Origin: Planctomyces sp.
GTDB lineage: Bacteria; Planctomycetota; Planctomycetia; Planctomycetales; Planctomycetaceae
Direction: 5' to 3'
Assembly: GCA_019636235.1 (NCBI GenBank)
Contig: JAHBXW010000003.1
Span: 312,001 to 376,000, forward strand
Length of the DNA stretch: 64,000 nucleotides
In this document: positions 17,716-27,596 of the stretch, in pieces
Layout of the letters: the number at the start of each line of letters is the position of its first letter
Numbering within the stretch: the stretch's first letter is position 1
Notes under the pieces: model-generated
What the model was told of the DNA's origin: nothing
The model's input: only the letters and a program-made list of their open reading frames with translations
The model's database searches: none
Position numbers and translations under genes: made by a program

Positions 17716-19811
17716 TGGGCGTCCTCGCGCCGATCTTTCTGACGGGCCTGGCCGCCCTGTCGATCCCGCTGCTCCTGCACCTGGTGCGGCGGACGCCCCG
17801 CGGACGTCAGGAGTTCAGCTCGTTGATGTTTCTGTCGCCGACGCCCCCGCGGCTGACGCGGCGCAGCCGGCTCGACCAGATCCTGCTGCTGCTTTTGCGG
17901 CTGGGCGTGCTGGGGCTGGTCGCGTTTGCGTTCGCGCGGCCGTTTCTGCGCGAGGCGGCGGCGCTGACCGTCAGCGACCTCGCGGGACGCCGCGTCGCCC
18001 TGCTCATCGACGTCAGCGCCAGCCTCCGCCGGGGCGACCTGTGGACGCAGGCGCTGGCTCACGCCGAGCAGGAACTTCAGCAACTGGGCCCGAACGATGA
18101 TGTCGCCCTGTACGCCTTCAGCGATCGCGTCCGCCGCCTCGTCGAGTTCGAATCCGAATCCTTCGCGGCGCCGGCCGTCAAAGCCGAGCGCGTCCGCCAG
18201 GCCCTCGCCGCCCTGCGGCCCGACTGGGGCGGCACGAATCTCGCCGACGCGCTCAGCGCCATCGCTGGAGAAATGGAGACCACCGGCGACGTCAACCAGT
18301 CCGCTCTCAACCCGCAGATCATCCTGATCAGCGACTTCCAATCCGGCAGCCGCTTCGACGCCCTGCAGTCGTACGACTGGCCCGCAGCGATCCGGCTGAT
18401 CCCGCGGCCGGTGCTCCCCGCGGACCCCACCAACGCCGTCGTCCAGTTGCTGACCAGCGATGAGGACGCCCCCGATGCCGTCCCACGCGTCCGCCTGTCG
18501 TCCGCCCGGGATTCGACGAGCGACGAATTCCAGGTTCGCTGGGAAACCGCGACAACTCCGCCGTCCGCCGTCGGAGCGATGGCCGTCTACGTCCCGCCCG
18601 GTCAAAGCCGCGTTGTCCGGCTGGCCCGCCCCGCCGATGCCGCCGAAGCGGACCGGCTGACGCTCCGCGGCGATGCGGCCGAGTTCGACAATCAGTTTTT
18701 CGTGGCCCCGCTGCGACGCCAGTCGCTGCGCGTGGGCTATCTCGGGGAGGACGCCGACGACGACGCGCGGGGCGTGCAGTATTACCTGCGGCTCGCCGTG
18801 GGGGTCGATCCGCTGCGGCAGGTCGACGTCGTTCCGCTCGATGGTTCGGAACTGTCCCCCGCGGCGCTTCCGCTGATCGTCGTCTCATCAATGCCGGATG
18901 AGTCGCGCCAGGCGGCGCTCAAGACCTATCTGCAGGGGGGCGGAATCGTCCTGCAGATTCCGGCGACGCCGGCCGCCGTCCCGGGGCTCGCGGCGCTCAA
19001 CGACGAACTGCTGGCCGAAGCCCCGCCGGAGCAGGCGGAGCTTCCAGACGATCAATACCTGATGCTGGGCGAAATCGACTTCTCGCATCCGCTGTTCACG
19101 GGCCTCGCGAATCCGCGCTACAGCGATTTCACCCGCATTCGGTTCTGGACGGCATGGCCGGCCCGGCTGCGGGAATCGGCCGACACGCGGATCGTCGCCC
19201 GGTTCGACAACGCGGCCCCCGCGCTGCTCGAACGGCGGCTCGGCGAGGGACGGCTGCTGCAGCTGTTGACCAGTTGGAGCCCCGACGACAGCCAGCTCGC
19301 GCTGTCCAACAAGTTCGTGCCGCTGATGGGGGGCCTGCTGGACCTCGCGACCGGCGGCGGCGGGGCGCTGCCGGCGACGATCGTTCATCAGCCCGTCGAA
19401 CTGCCGGAGTCCTGGCGGGCCGCCGGGACGACCATCACCGGGCCGGACGGAACGGAAACGGCATTGCCCCCCGGGACGTCCCGCTTCGAGCAGACGACGC
19501 TGCCCGGCATTTACCTGGCCCGCTCGGGAACGGAAGATGGGGTGTTCGCCGTCAACGTGGCGCCGGCTGAAAGCGACACCGCGCCGTTCGATCCTCAACA
19601 TCTCGAACAGTTCGGAGTCCGCCTGGGGGCCGACCTGACGCAGACCGAACGCCTGGACCACATGCGGCAGCAGCGAGACACGGAACTCGAAGGCCGACAG
19701 AAGGTCTGGCAATGGCTGATCCTGGGCGCCCTGGGGCTGCTGTTGCTGGAAATGTGGTGGGCCGATCACGCCCGCCGCCGGAGCACGCGAACCGCGGAGG
19801 CCGTCACATGA
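17712..19811 (+). CDS. BatA-type membrane protein with VWA domain
   Basis: The 699-aa product starts with the BatA N-terminal module: a first membrane helix (FLTGLAALSIPLLLHLVRR), then RGRQEFSSLMFL, and a second helix (ILLLLLRLGVLGLVAFAFARP). A VWA domain follows with an intact metal site: D100-V-S102-A-S104, Thr in WGGTNLADAL, and Asp in ILISDFQSG. The long middle part is beta-rich and exported-looking. The protein ends with a third helix (WQWLILGALGLLLLEMWWAD). It should sit in the inner membrane as the adhesive partner of the MoxR/DUF58 pair. ATG at 17712 overlaps the DUF58 stop and is followed by a second ATG at 17715. Confidence 0.93.
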   Translation: MMGVLAPIFLTGLAALSIPLLLHLVRRTPRGRQEFSSLMFLSPTPPRLTRRSRLDQILLLLLRLGVLGLVAFAFARPFLREAAALTVSDLAGRRVALLIDVSASLRRGDLWTQALAHAEQELQQLGPNDDVALYAFSDRVRRLVEFESESFAAPAVKAERVRQALAALRPDWGGTNLADALSAIAGEMETTGDVNQSALNPQIILISDFQSGSRFDALQSYDWPAAIRLIPRPVLPADPTNAVVQLLTSDEDAPDAVPRVRLSSARDSTSDEFQVRWETATTPPSAVGAMAVYVPPGQSRVVRLARPADAAEADRLTLRGDAAEFDNQFFVAPLRRQSLRVGYLGEDADDDARGVQYYLRLAVGVDPLRQVDVVPLDGSELSPAALPLIVVSSMPDESRQAALKTYLQGGGIVLQIPATPAAVPGLAALNDELLAEAPPEQAELPDDQYLMLGEIDFSHPLFTGLANPRYSDFTRIRFWTAWPARLRESADTRIVARFDNAAPALLERRLGEGRLLQLLTSWSPDDSQLALSNKFVPLMGGLLDLATGGGGALPATIVHQPVELPESWRAAGTTITGPDGTETALPPGTSRFEQTTLPGIYLARSGTEDGVFAVNVAPAESDTAPFDPQHLEQFGVRLGADLTQTERLDHMRQQRDTELEGRQKVWQWLILGALGLLLLEMWWADHARRRSTRTAEAVT

Positions 19812-22800
19812 TTCAGCGGCGACTGCAGGACGAACTCGAACAGGTGGCCCGCCGATACCGGCGGCTGTGGCTGTGGACGTCGCTGTCGGCGGCGTGGCTG
19901 TTCGCCGCGGGACTGGGGGCCGTGCTGGTCGCCGCGGGTCGCGGCGGCCGGGAAACGTTCTTCGCTCTGGCGGCGCTCGCTGCCGGGTTGTCGTTCGTCG
20001 CGGGGTGGATCGCGCTGCGCGCGGCGGGCAGCCGACTGTGGGTCGCGCGGCGGGTCGAAGCCCGCTGGCCGGAACTCGATTCTCGCTTGCTGACGGCCGT
20101 CGAACAGCAGCCCCTGCAGTCCGGCGGGCGGCTGGGCTACCTGCAATCGCATGTCGTGCAGGAGGCGCTCGCGCACGCCCGCCGTCACGGCTGGACGACC
20201 ATCGTCCCCGGCCGGCGGATCGCATCCGCCATGCTCGGCTCGCTGGCGTCGCTGGCCCTGCTGACGGCCGTTCTCGTCGCGGCACAGCGGACGCCGCCGC
20301 TCATCGCCGGCGGGCCAGACGCTCCGCAACTCGCTCGGGGCGAAGACGCGGGCGCCGACTTCAGCGTGACGGTCGAACCCGGCGACACCGAGGTGGAACT
20401 CGGGACCAGCCTGCTCGTCCTGGCCCGGATCGCCGGCGAGGTCCCCCCTGAGGCACGGCTCGAATGGCGACTTGAGGACGGCACGGAAGCGCAGGCCGCC
20501 ATGGCCCGCAGCCTCAACGACCCCGTGTTCGCCGCCCGCATCAACGACGTCCGCCAGGCCCTGCAGTACCGCGTCGAAACCGGCGGGGAAATCACCCCCT
20601 GGCATCGAGCCACCGTCTTCGAATACCCCCGTCTTGAACGCGCGGATGCGCGGATCGCCTACCCGGCCTATGCGGGGCTGGAGGAACGACTCGTCCAGGA
20701 TGTGCGGACCCTGTCCGCCCCCGAGGGCAGCCGCGTCACGCTGCTGTGTCGGCTGAACAAGCCCGTCGCGACCGCCCGGCTGACCAGCCAGCACGACGAG
20801 GAATTCTCGCTCGCGGCCGACGATGCCGATCCCCTGCAGCGGCAGGTGGAGATTCCCTGCGACCGCTCGCGGCAACTGTCGCTGCACCTCATCGATGCCG
20901 ATGGCCGCGCGAATGTGAAGCCCATCACGTTTCGGATCAACATGCTGCCGAATCAGCCGGTGGTCCTGAAGCCCGTGTTCCCCGCGCGGGACATGGAAGC
21001 CTCGCCGCTGGAGGAACTGGACGTCCGCGCGACCGCCTGGGACGACTATGGCGTCGCCCGCTATGGCGTGCTGTACGCGCTGGCCGGACGCGAGCCGGTC
21101 GAAGTCGTGCTGGGCGAACAGGGGCCGGGCAAGCAGCGACTGGAACTTAAGGAGCTCATCAAGCTCGAGGAACTCGACGCCGCGCCGGACGAACTGCTGT
21201 CGTACCACTGGTGGGCGGAGGATCTCGATCTCGAGGGCCAGCCCCGACGGATCGAAAGCGACATGTACTTCGCCGAGGTCCGTCACTTCGAGGAGATTTT
21301 CCGCGAAGGCCAGCCCCCCGCCGGAGGCGAGCAGCAGTCGCAGCCCCGCCAGCCGGGCCAACCGGGAGCCGGCCAGAATGCCCAGGCCGCCCAGGAACTG
21401 GCCCAACTGCAGAAGGACATCATCAACGCCACCTGGAAGGTCATTCGCCGGGAGACGTCCGGTCCGCTCAGCGACAGCTTCACGCCCGACGTCGAACAGA
21501 TCGCCTCTTCCCAGTCCCAGGCGCTCGGTCAGGCCGCCGCGCTCGGCGAACAACTGCAGGATGACGAATCCCGCGGACACCTGATCGACGTCCTGGACGC
21601 CATGACGGTCGCCCGCGATGAGCTCGAAGCCGCCGGCGCCGCACACAGCCGCGAACGGCTCAGCGCCGCGCTCGCCGCCGAACAGTCCGCCTACCAGGCG
21701 CTGCTCAAGCTCCGCGCGCGCGAACACCGCGTCATGCAGCAGCAGAGTCAGCAACAGCAGTCCGGCAGCTCGAGTTCCAGCAGCAGCCGCTCTCAGCAAC
21801 AGCAGCAACAGCTGCAGCAATTGAACCTCGAGAACCAGCGGAATCCCTACGAAAGCCAGCGGCTCGCCCAGTCGCAAACGGAGGAATCGGCGGAAGACCG
21901 CGAGAACCGGCAGGTCCTCAATCGGCTCCGCGAACTCGCCCGCCGCCAGCACGACCTGAACGAGCGGCTCAAAGAGCTGCAGGCCGCCCTCGACGAAGCG
22001 CCCGACGACCAGCAAGCCGAGGAAATCCGCCGTCAGTTGAAACGGCTCCAGGAGGAGCAGCAGCAGATTCTCCAGGACACCGACGAATTGCAGTCCCGCA
22101 TGGACTCGTCGGAGAACCAGGAGCGCATGGCCGAGGAGCGGCAGCAACTGGAGCAGGCCCGCGAACAGGTCCGGCGATCCGCCGAGGCGCTCGAACAGGA
22201 GATGACGCCGCAGGCCGCCGCCTCCGGAACCCGCGCGGAACGCGAGTTCGAGGAGCTGCGAAACGAGTTCCGCCGCCGCGCGTCAAACCGATTCTCGGAA
22301 GAGCTGCGCGATCTCCGGGACGCCGCGCGCGACATCTCCGAACGCGAGGAGCGGATCGCCCGCGAACTCGATCCCGCCGCCCCGCGCGAACCCTCCGAAG
22401 GGCCTCGCTCGCTGGCGCCGGAGACGCCGGACCGCGAACGGCTGGCCGATGAAATGGCTGATCAGCGGCAACGGCTGGCCGACGTTCAGGAACGCGTCCG
22501 CAACACCATCGCCGAGGCCGAGGCCACCGAACCGCTGTTGACCGAGCGGCTGTACGATGCGGCCCGCGGGCTTGAGGAGCAACAGGCCGAACGAGCGCTG
22601 CAGGCGGCGGAATCGTCGCTGCGGCGCGGCTTCCAGTCGGACGCGCAGGCCCAGGAGCGAATCGCCGGCGAAGGCATCCAGCGGTTCCGAGAGGGCATCG
22701 AACGCGCCGCGGAGAGCGTGCTGGGGGACGAGACCGAAGCGCTCCGCCGGGCGCGGGAACAACTTCAGGAGCTGACCCGGCAGTTGAATCGGGAGATCGC

Positions 22801-24001
22801 CGAGAATCGTCCCGACCTCGCCGCCGACGACGAGTCGCGGGCCGGGCGGGGGCGGTCCGGCGATCCGTCCGACGATCCGCGCGGCGATGAGAGCGAGCGC
22901 GAGCGCTCAGGCCGCGGCCGTGGGCGTGAGCCCGACGGGGATCAGAGTGAAGAGGACGCCTCCGGCGAGCGGCGCCAGCGCGGTTCGGGAGACGCGGAGT
23001 CTCCGGAGGACGCGGACGAGTCGCAGCCGGGAGAGGGCCGATCCCGCAGCGGCCGTCGCTCCGAAAATGACGACTCCGAGGAGCGTGAAACCGGCGGGCG
23101 AGGCGGCCGCGGCGAACCGCGGGACTCCCAGGAGGATGACGCGCAGTCGGACGGCGACCAGCAGAGCGAAGGCCGTCGCCGCGGCGAACGTTCCAACGGC
23201 CGCTCCGACCGCGAGGACGACGAAGAACGCGCAGACGAGAACGCTGCTGGCGAACAACAGCGCGGCCAGCAGCCCGGCGGCCGATCCGGACAACGGGAGA
23301 ACGACGACCCGTCGCTGGACGAGCGCCAGCGCGGTCAGCGTCAATCCGGCGAACAGCAGCGGGGCGACCAGCCAGGAGGACGCCAGCCCGGCGGGCAGCA
23401 ACCGGGTGAACCACAAGACGGAGAGCCCGACGGAGAACGGCAGGCTGGCGAGCGTCAGAACGGCGAACGGCAGCCGGGTGGCCAGCGGAACGGCGGAAAC
23501 GGTCAGCGAGGCGGGCCGCGGAGTCTCGCCGAAGAGGCTGGCGACCGGCAGGACGGGGACTGGCAGTTTACCGAGAACCCGGGAGGCCCGGACCGCACGA
23601 ACCGGCCGCTCACCGGCGAGAGCTTCCGCGAGTGGTCCGACCGCCTGCGGGATGTCGAGGAAATGGTCGACGATCCCGAGCTGCGCGCCGAAGCGGCCCG
23701 CATCCGCGAGCGAGCCCGCAGCATCCGCGCGGAGTTCCGACGGCATTCGACCGAGCCGCAGTGGGACATCGTTCAGGAGGAGGTCGCCGAGCCGCTGATC
23801 CTGCTGCGGGACCGCATCGCCGATGAAGTCATCCGCCGCTCGTCGAAGCGGGCGATCGTGCCGCTGGATCGCGACCCGGCGCCGCCGGCGTACGCGGAGA
23901 AGATCCGCCTGTACTACGAGCGTCTCGGCGCCGGGACGGTCAGCGAACGATCCGGCGAGAACCGGTATGCCGGAGAAGCGGCCGCGAGGGGCGGCCCATG
24001 A
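19808..24001 (+). CDS. Giant coiled-coil membrane protein (DUF4175-like) with low-complexity tail
   Basis: The 1397-aa product has two membrane helices near residues 19-70 and a third near 140-158, with ARRVEARWPELDSRLLTAVEQ between them. This layout is seen in DUF4175-like proteins next to MoxR operons. An exported beta-rich region runs to about 500, followed by several hundred residues of Gln/Glu/Arg-rich coiled coil. A poly-Ser/Gln run lies at about 643-671 and a hydrophilic Gly/Asp/Glu/Arg/Gln-rich tract at about 1010-1250. A folded C-terminal domain (about 1270-1380) contains WSDRLRDVEEMVDDPELRAE. It overlaps both neighbours by ATGA. It may act as a scaffold, but the role is unknown. The tract reads in frame without stops, so it is translated rather than a broken gene. 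Confidence 0.88.
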   Translation: MIQRRLQDELEQVARRYRRLWLWTSLSAAWLFAAGLGAVLVAAGRGGRETFFALAALAAGLSFVAGWIALRAAGSRLWVARRVEARWPELDSRLLTAVEQQPLQSGGRLGYLQSHVVQEALAHARRHGWTTIVPGRRIASAMLGSLASLALLTAVLVAAQRTPPLIAGGPDAPQLARGEDAGADFSVTVEPGDTEVELGTSLLVLARIAGEVPPEARLEWRLEDGTEAQAAMARSLNDPVFAARINDVRQALQYRVETGGEITPWHRATVFEYPRLERADARIAYPAYAGLEERLVQDVRTLSAPEGSRVTLLCRLNKPVATARLTSQHDEEFSLAADDADPLQRQVEIPCDRSRQLSLHLIDADGRANVKPITFRINMLPNQPVVLKPVFPARDMEASPLEELDVRATAWDDYGVARYGVLYALAGREPVEVVLGEQGPGKQRLELKELIKLEELDAAPDELLSYHWWAEDLDLEGQPRRIESDMYFAEVRHFEEIFREGQPPAGGEQQSQPRQPGQPGAGQNAQAAQELAQLQKDIINATWKVIRRETSGPLSDSFTPDVEQIASSQSQALGQAAALGEQLQDDESRGHLIDVLDAMTVARDELEAAGAAHSRERLSAALAAEQSAYQALLKLRAREHRVMQQQSQQQQSGSSSSSSSRSQQQQQQLQQLNLENQRNPYESQRLAQSQTEESAEDRENRQVLNRLRELARRQHDLNERLKELQAALDEAPDDQQAEEIRRQLKRLQEEQQQILQDTDELQSRMDSSENQERMAEERQQLEQAREQVRRSAEALEQEMTPQAAASGTRAEREFEELRNEFRRRASNRFSEELRDLRDAARDISEREERIARELDPAAPREPSEGPRSLAPETPDRERLADEMADQRQRLADVQERVRNTIAEAEATEPLLTERLYDAARGLEEQQAERALQAAESSLRRGFQSDAQAQERIAGEGIQRFREGIERAAESVLGDETEALRRAREQLQELTRQLNREIAENRPDLAADDESRAGRGRSGDPSDDPRGDESERERSGRGRGREPDGDQSEEDASGERRQRGSGDAESPEDADESQPGEGRSRSGRRSENDDSEERETGGRGGRGEPRDSQEDDAQSDGDQQSEGRRRGERSNGRSDREDDEERADENAAGEQQRGQQPGGRSGQRENDDPSLDERQRGQRQSGEQQRGDQPGGRQPGGQQPGEPQDGEPDGERQAGERQNGERQPGGQRNGGNGQRGGPRSLAEEAGDRQDGDWQFTENPGGPDRTNRPLTGESFREWSDRLRDVEEMVDDPELRAEAARIRERARSIRAEFRRHSTEPQWDIVQEEVAEPLILLRDRIADEVIRRSSKRAIVPLDRDPAPPAYAEKIRLYYERLGAGTVSERSGENRYAGEAAARGGP

Positions 24002-26337
24002 TTCTGGCGGACCTGCTGCTCGGCAGCCGGCAATGGGCGCCCTGGGCGGTCGTCGCAATGACGGCCGGACTGGCGCTGATGGCCTGGTCGTACCTGCGAG
24101 CCGAAGGGCCGCTGTGGGTGCGGTTGACGGCCGCCGGCCTGCGGGCGATCGCCCTGTGTGCGCTGGCCGCCTGCCTGGTCGAGCCGCTGTGGACCGGCAC
24201 GCGGCCCCGGCCCGGCAGCAACGTGTTCATCATTGCCGCCGACAACAGCCGCAGCCTGCAGCTTTCCGACGGAGCCCGCGGCAGCCGCACCCGGGGTCAG
24301 CTGCTGGCTGAAGCGCTCGGGGAATCCGGCGACTGGTCGACCCGGCTGGGGCAGGACTTCGACGTCCGCCGCTACCGGTTCGACGCCGGTCTCGCCCCGG
24401 TGCGATCGTTCGACGGCGCGCTCGACTTCGAAGGTCAGGCGTCGTCCATCGCCGGCGCGCTGACGTCGCTGCGGGAACGGTTCCGCGACCAGCCGGTCGC
24501 CGGCATCCTGCTGCTCACCGACGGCAACGCGACGGACAGCGATGCCCTGCCCGCGAGCTGGGACGGCATGCCCCCCGTATATCCGGTGGCGCTCGGCGAT
24601 GATCGGGGCCTCGTGGATCTCGCGGTCAGCCGCGTCACGGTCAGCCAGACGAACTTCGACGCCGCCCCCGTCACGCTGGTCGCCGAACTCAACGGCCGCG
24701 GTCTGGCCGATCGCAAGGTCGTGCTGCGCGTCCTCGAAGACGGCAAAGAGGTCGAACGGCGGACGATCAACCGCATCGACGAGGGGCAGGCGCACAGCGA
24801 GCGGTTCCTGCTCCGGCCGGAACGCGCGGGCGTCAGCTTCTTCTCGGTTCAGGCCCGCCTGGAGGGAGAGGACGTCGCGAAGGACACGACACTGGAGGCG
24901 ACGCTGGCGAACAATTCCCGCTGGGCGGTCGTCGATCGCGGCGGCGGGCCGTACCGCGTGCTGTACGTCTCGGGCCGTCCCAACTGGGAGTTCAAGTTCC
25001 TTCGTCGGGCGCTGGCCGAGGACGACGAAGTCCGCCTCACCGGGCTGATTCGGATCGCCCGCAAAGAGCCGCGATTCGCCTTCCTGGGCCGCGCTGGCGA
25101 ACGGACGAATCCGCTGTTTCGGGGCTTTGACGCCGAAGAGGAAGCGGCCGAACAGTACGACGAACCCGTGCTGATCCGGCTCACGGATGATCCGGAGGAG
25201 CTGCGGGGCGGCTTTCCCAAGGCGGCCGAGGAACTGTACCGCTATCACGCGATCGTGCTGGACGACATGGAGGCGGCGTTCTTCACGCAGGACCAGATGT
25301 CGCTCGTCCAGCAGTTCGTTGGCCGTCGCGGCGGCGGCCTGTTGATGCTGGGAGGCAAGGAATCCTTCGCCGAGGGCGGATTCCAGCGGACGCCCATCGG
25401 CGAGCTGTTGCCCGTGTACCTCGACCGGCCGGAGTCCGCCGTCGCCGACCGCTACCGGCTGAAGCTGACGCGCGAAGGCTGGCTGCAGCCCTGGGTGCGG
25501 GTCCGCACGACCGAGCCGGATGAGGAGCAGCGGCTGGCCGACATGCCGTCGTTCCGGACGGCGAACCGCATCTCGGCCATCAAGCCGGGGGCCACGGTGC
25601 TGTCGGAGATCGAGGGGCGGGACGGGACGGCATTTCCCGCGCTGGTCGTCCAGTCCTTTGGTCGCGGCCAATCCGCGGCGCTCCTGATCGGCGACCTGTG
25701 GCGCTGGGACCTTCGCCGCGAAGAAGTCAGTCAGAGCGATCTGGGCAAGGCCTGGCGGCAGACGATCCGCTGGCTGGTGTCGGACGTTCCCAAGTCGGTC
25801 GAAGTCGACGCCCGCACGGTCGCCGGGGGTTCGCTGCCCGCTGTGGAACTGGGGGTCCGCGTCCGCGACCCGAAATTCGAACCGCTGGACAATGCGGCCG
25901 TCGCCGTGCAGGTCCAACTGCCGGACAAGCGGACCGTGGAACTCACGGCCGAGCCGGACGGCCGAACCGCCGGCCTGTACCGCACGACGTTCCTGCCCCG
26001 CGATCCGGGGGTCTACAAGGCGTCAATTCAGGCGCTCGCCGACGACGGCAGCGAAGTCGGCCGCCGCGAGGTCGGGTGGGCCGTCGAACCGGAGACCGAG
26101 GAATTCGCCAGCCTCGCGCCGAACCGCGCGCTGCTGGAGGACATCGCCAGCCGGACGGGGGGCGAGATGCTGTCGCTCGGGGATCTCGACGCGTTCGTGT
26201 CCGGGCTGCCGAACCGGAAGATTCCCATCACGGAGTCCTGGACGTATCCGCTGTGGCATCGCTGGGGCGTGTTCGCGCTCGTCGCGATGTGCCTGCTGCT
26301 GGAATGGGGACTGCGACGCTGGAAAGGACTGCCATGA
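23998..26337 (+). CDS. Membrane protein with VWA and glutamine-amidotransferase-like domains
   Basis: The 779-aa product opens with two membrane helices (VVAMTAGLALMAWSYLRAEG and GLRAIALCALAACLVEPLW). A VWA-like domain follows with the metal motif D-N-S-R-S (FIIAADNSRSLQL) and the strand GILLLTDGNATD. Next is the class I amidotransferase-like region: VLYVSGRPNWEFKFLRRAL and GGGLLMLGGKESFAEGGFQ, where a catalytic Cys is not visible. A final helix near the end (RWGVFALVAMCLLLEWGLRR) anchors the C-terminus. This is the usual last VWA partner in planctomycete MoxR operons. It overlaps its neighbours by four bases on both sides. Confidence 0.92.
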   Translation: MILADLLLGSRQWAPWAVVAMTAGLALMAWSYLRAEGPLWVRLTAAGLRAIALCALAACLVEPLWTGTRPRPGSNVFIIAADNSRSLQLSDGARGSRTRGQLLAEALGESGDWSTRLGQDFDVRRYRFDAGLAPVRSFDGALDFEGQASSIAGALTSLRERFRDQPVAGILLLTDGNATDSDALPASWDGMPPVYPVALGDDRGLVDLAVSRVTVSQTNFDAAPVTLVAELNGRGLADRKVVLRVLEDGKEVERRTINRIDEGQAHSERFLLRPERAGVSFFSVQARLEGEDVAKDTTLEATLANNSRWAVVDRGGGPYRVLYVSGRPNWEFKFLRRALAEDDEVRLTGLIRIARKEPRFAFLGRAGERTNPLFRGFDAEEEAAEQYDEPVLIRLTDDPEELRGGFPKAAEELYRYHAIVLDDMEAAFFTQDQMSLVQQFVGRRGGGLLMLGGKESFAEGGFQRTPIGELLPVYLDRPESAVADRYRLKLTREGWLQPWVRVRTTEPDEEQRLADMPSFRTANRISAIKPGATVLSEIEGRDGTAFPALVVQSFGRGQSAALLIGDLWRWDLRREEVSQSDLGKAWRQTIRWLVSDVPKSVEVDARTVAGGSLPAVELGVRVRDPKFEPLDNAAVAVQVQLPDKRTVELTAEPDGRTAGLYRTTFLPRDPGVYKASIQALADDGSEVGRREVGWAVEPETEEFASLAPNRALLEDIASRTGGEMLSLGDLDAFVSGLPNRKIPITESWTYPLWHRWGVFALVAMCLLLEWGLRRWKGLP

Positions 26338-27506
26338 CCGGCCGCATTGTCCGGCCCGCGCGTCGGCCGCCGATCCGCGCCGCGCTGGGCGCCCTCCTGT
26401 TCGTATGCTCGTTCGCCCTGGCGACTTCCGGCCCTACGGCCCGAGCCAGCGTGCCGCGCGAACGCCCGCTGCTGATCGTCGTCGTGGGAGCGCCGGGCAC
26501 GGAGGAATACGATGCGGCGTTTCGCGTCTGGTCCGAACGCTGGCAGGCCGCGGCCGACGCCGCCGGCGCGGAATTCGTTTCCATCGGACTCGATTCCTCT
26601 CCGGCCGCCGAGGACCGCGAAACGCTTCAGCAGCGGCTGGCGGACGCCCCGAGGTCGAGCGAACCGCTGTGGCTGGTGCTGATCGGCCATGGGACATTCG
26701 ACGGCAAAACGGCGAAGTTCAATCTGCGCGGGCCGGACATTTCTCCAGAGGAACTCGCAGGCTGGCTGGAACCGATCGAACGACCGACCGTGGTCATCAA
26801 TGCGGCGTCCAGCAGCGGCCCGTTCCTGCCCGCTCTGTCCCGCCGCGACCGCGTTGTGATCACCGCCACGCGCAGCGGCCATGAGTACAACTTCTCGCGT
26901 CTTGGCGATCACCTCTCGCAGGCCATCACCGATCCCCAGGCGGACCTTGATCGGGACGGGCAAATCTCGCTGCTGGAAGCGTTCCTGCTCGCCAGTTCTC
27001 GCGTGCGCGAGTTCTACGCCGCTGAGACGCGCCTCGCGACCGAGCACTCGCTGAACGACGACAACGGAGATGGTCTGGGCACGCCGGCGGAATGGTTCCG
27101 GGGCGTGCGGGCGACGAAATCCGCCCGGGACGGCGCCCCGCTCGACGGCGCCCGGGCCGCCCGGATCGTCCTGATTCCCAGCCCCGAGGAGCTGGCGCTG
27201 TCCCCCGAGATTCGCGCCCGGCGGGATGAACTCGAACACGAACTCGATGCCCTGCGCCTGCTGCGCCGGCGGCTCGACGAGGCTGAGTACCTCACGCGCC
27301 TCGAGCCGCTGCTCATCGAGCTGGGTCGCCTGTATGGCGAATTCCCGGCCGGGGCGCCGGGCGGCGGTTCGGACTCGCCCACCCCCTCCTTGAGGCCTCC
27401 CGCGGGCGGCCCCGGCGGAGCCGGCCCCGGGGGACCCAACCCTGCGGCCTCGTCAGACGGGCCGCCAGCCTCGCCTCTCGCAGCTCCCCCAGCGGACTCG
27501 GATTGA
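26334..27506 (+). CDS. Exported caspase/legumain-fold protein lacking catalytic Cys, with EF-hand loops
   Basis: The 390-aa product has a signal peptide (ALGALLFVCSFALATSG). A C13/C14-like core follows: LWLVLIGHGTF with the His-Gly pair at H119, then the strand TVVINAASSSG at about 152-162. In active family members that strand reads D-A-C-x-S-G; here Ala/Ser stand where the nucleophilic Cys would be, so peptidase activity is unlikely. Two calcium-loop-like motifs follow: DLDRDGQISLLE (204-215, EF-hand) and NDDNGDGLG (241-249). The C-terminus has a charged helical part and a Gly/Pro-rich tail. ATGA overlap couples it to the upstream VWA gene; it ends the operon. Family placement is by motif and needs structural confirmation. 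Confidence 0.78.
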   Translation: MTGRIVRPARRPPIRAALGALLFVCSFALATSGPTARASVPRERPLLIVVVGAPGTEEYDAAFRVWSERWQAAADAAGAEFVSIGLDSSPAAEDRETLQQRLADAPRSSEPLWLVLIGHGTFDGKTAKFNLRGPDISPEELAGWLEPIERPTVVINAASSSGPFLPALSRRDRVVITATRSGHEYNFSRLGDHLSQAITDPQADLDRDGQISLLEAFLLASSRVREFYAAETRLATEHSLNDDNGDGLGTPAEWFRGVRATKSARDGAPLDGARAARIVLIPSPEELALSPEIRARRDELEHELDALRLLRRRLDEAEYLTRLEPLLIELGRLYGEFPAGAPGGGSDSPTPSLRPPAGGPGGAGPGGPNPAASSDGPPASPLAAPPADSD

Positions 27507-27522
27507 CCCGTTTTTCCGGGTC
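27505..27522 (+). terminator. Weak terminator-like hairpin after the MoxR operon
   Basis: A 6-bp stem, GACCCG against CGGGTC, encloses the loop TTTTTC directly at the stop codon of the caspase-fold gene. It lies about 75 bp before fliO. The stem is short and no T-tract follows it, so some read-through into the flagellar genes is possible. Confidence 0.3.
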
Positions 27523-27596
27523 GCCGTATAGTCCCCGCCGCCTCGCGCCGCTGCGGCGCCGCGCGGCCAGGGCGTTCACGTGCAAGGGGGTGCTGG

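Noticed and set aside
21735-21820. CAG/AGC-rich run suggesting a tandem repeat
   Set aside because: It is an in-frame poly-Gln/Ser segment of the coiled-coil protein with irregular units, so it is listed within that gene and not as a separate repeat.
19766-22147. A 793-codon minus-strand frame rich in Leu
   Set aside because: It is antisense to the Gln-rich coiled coil at 19808-24001; CAG codons read as CTG in reverse, giving false Leu-rich sequence.
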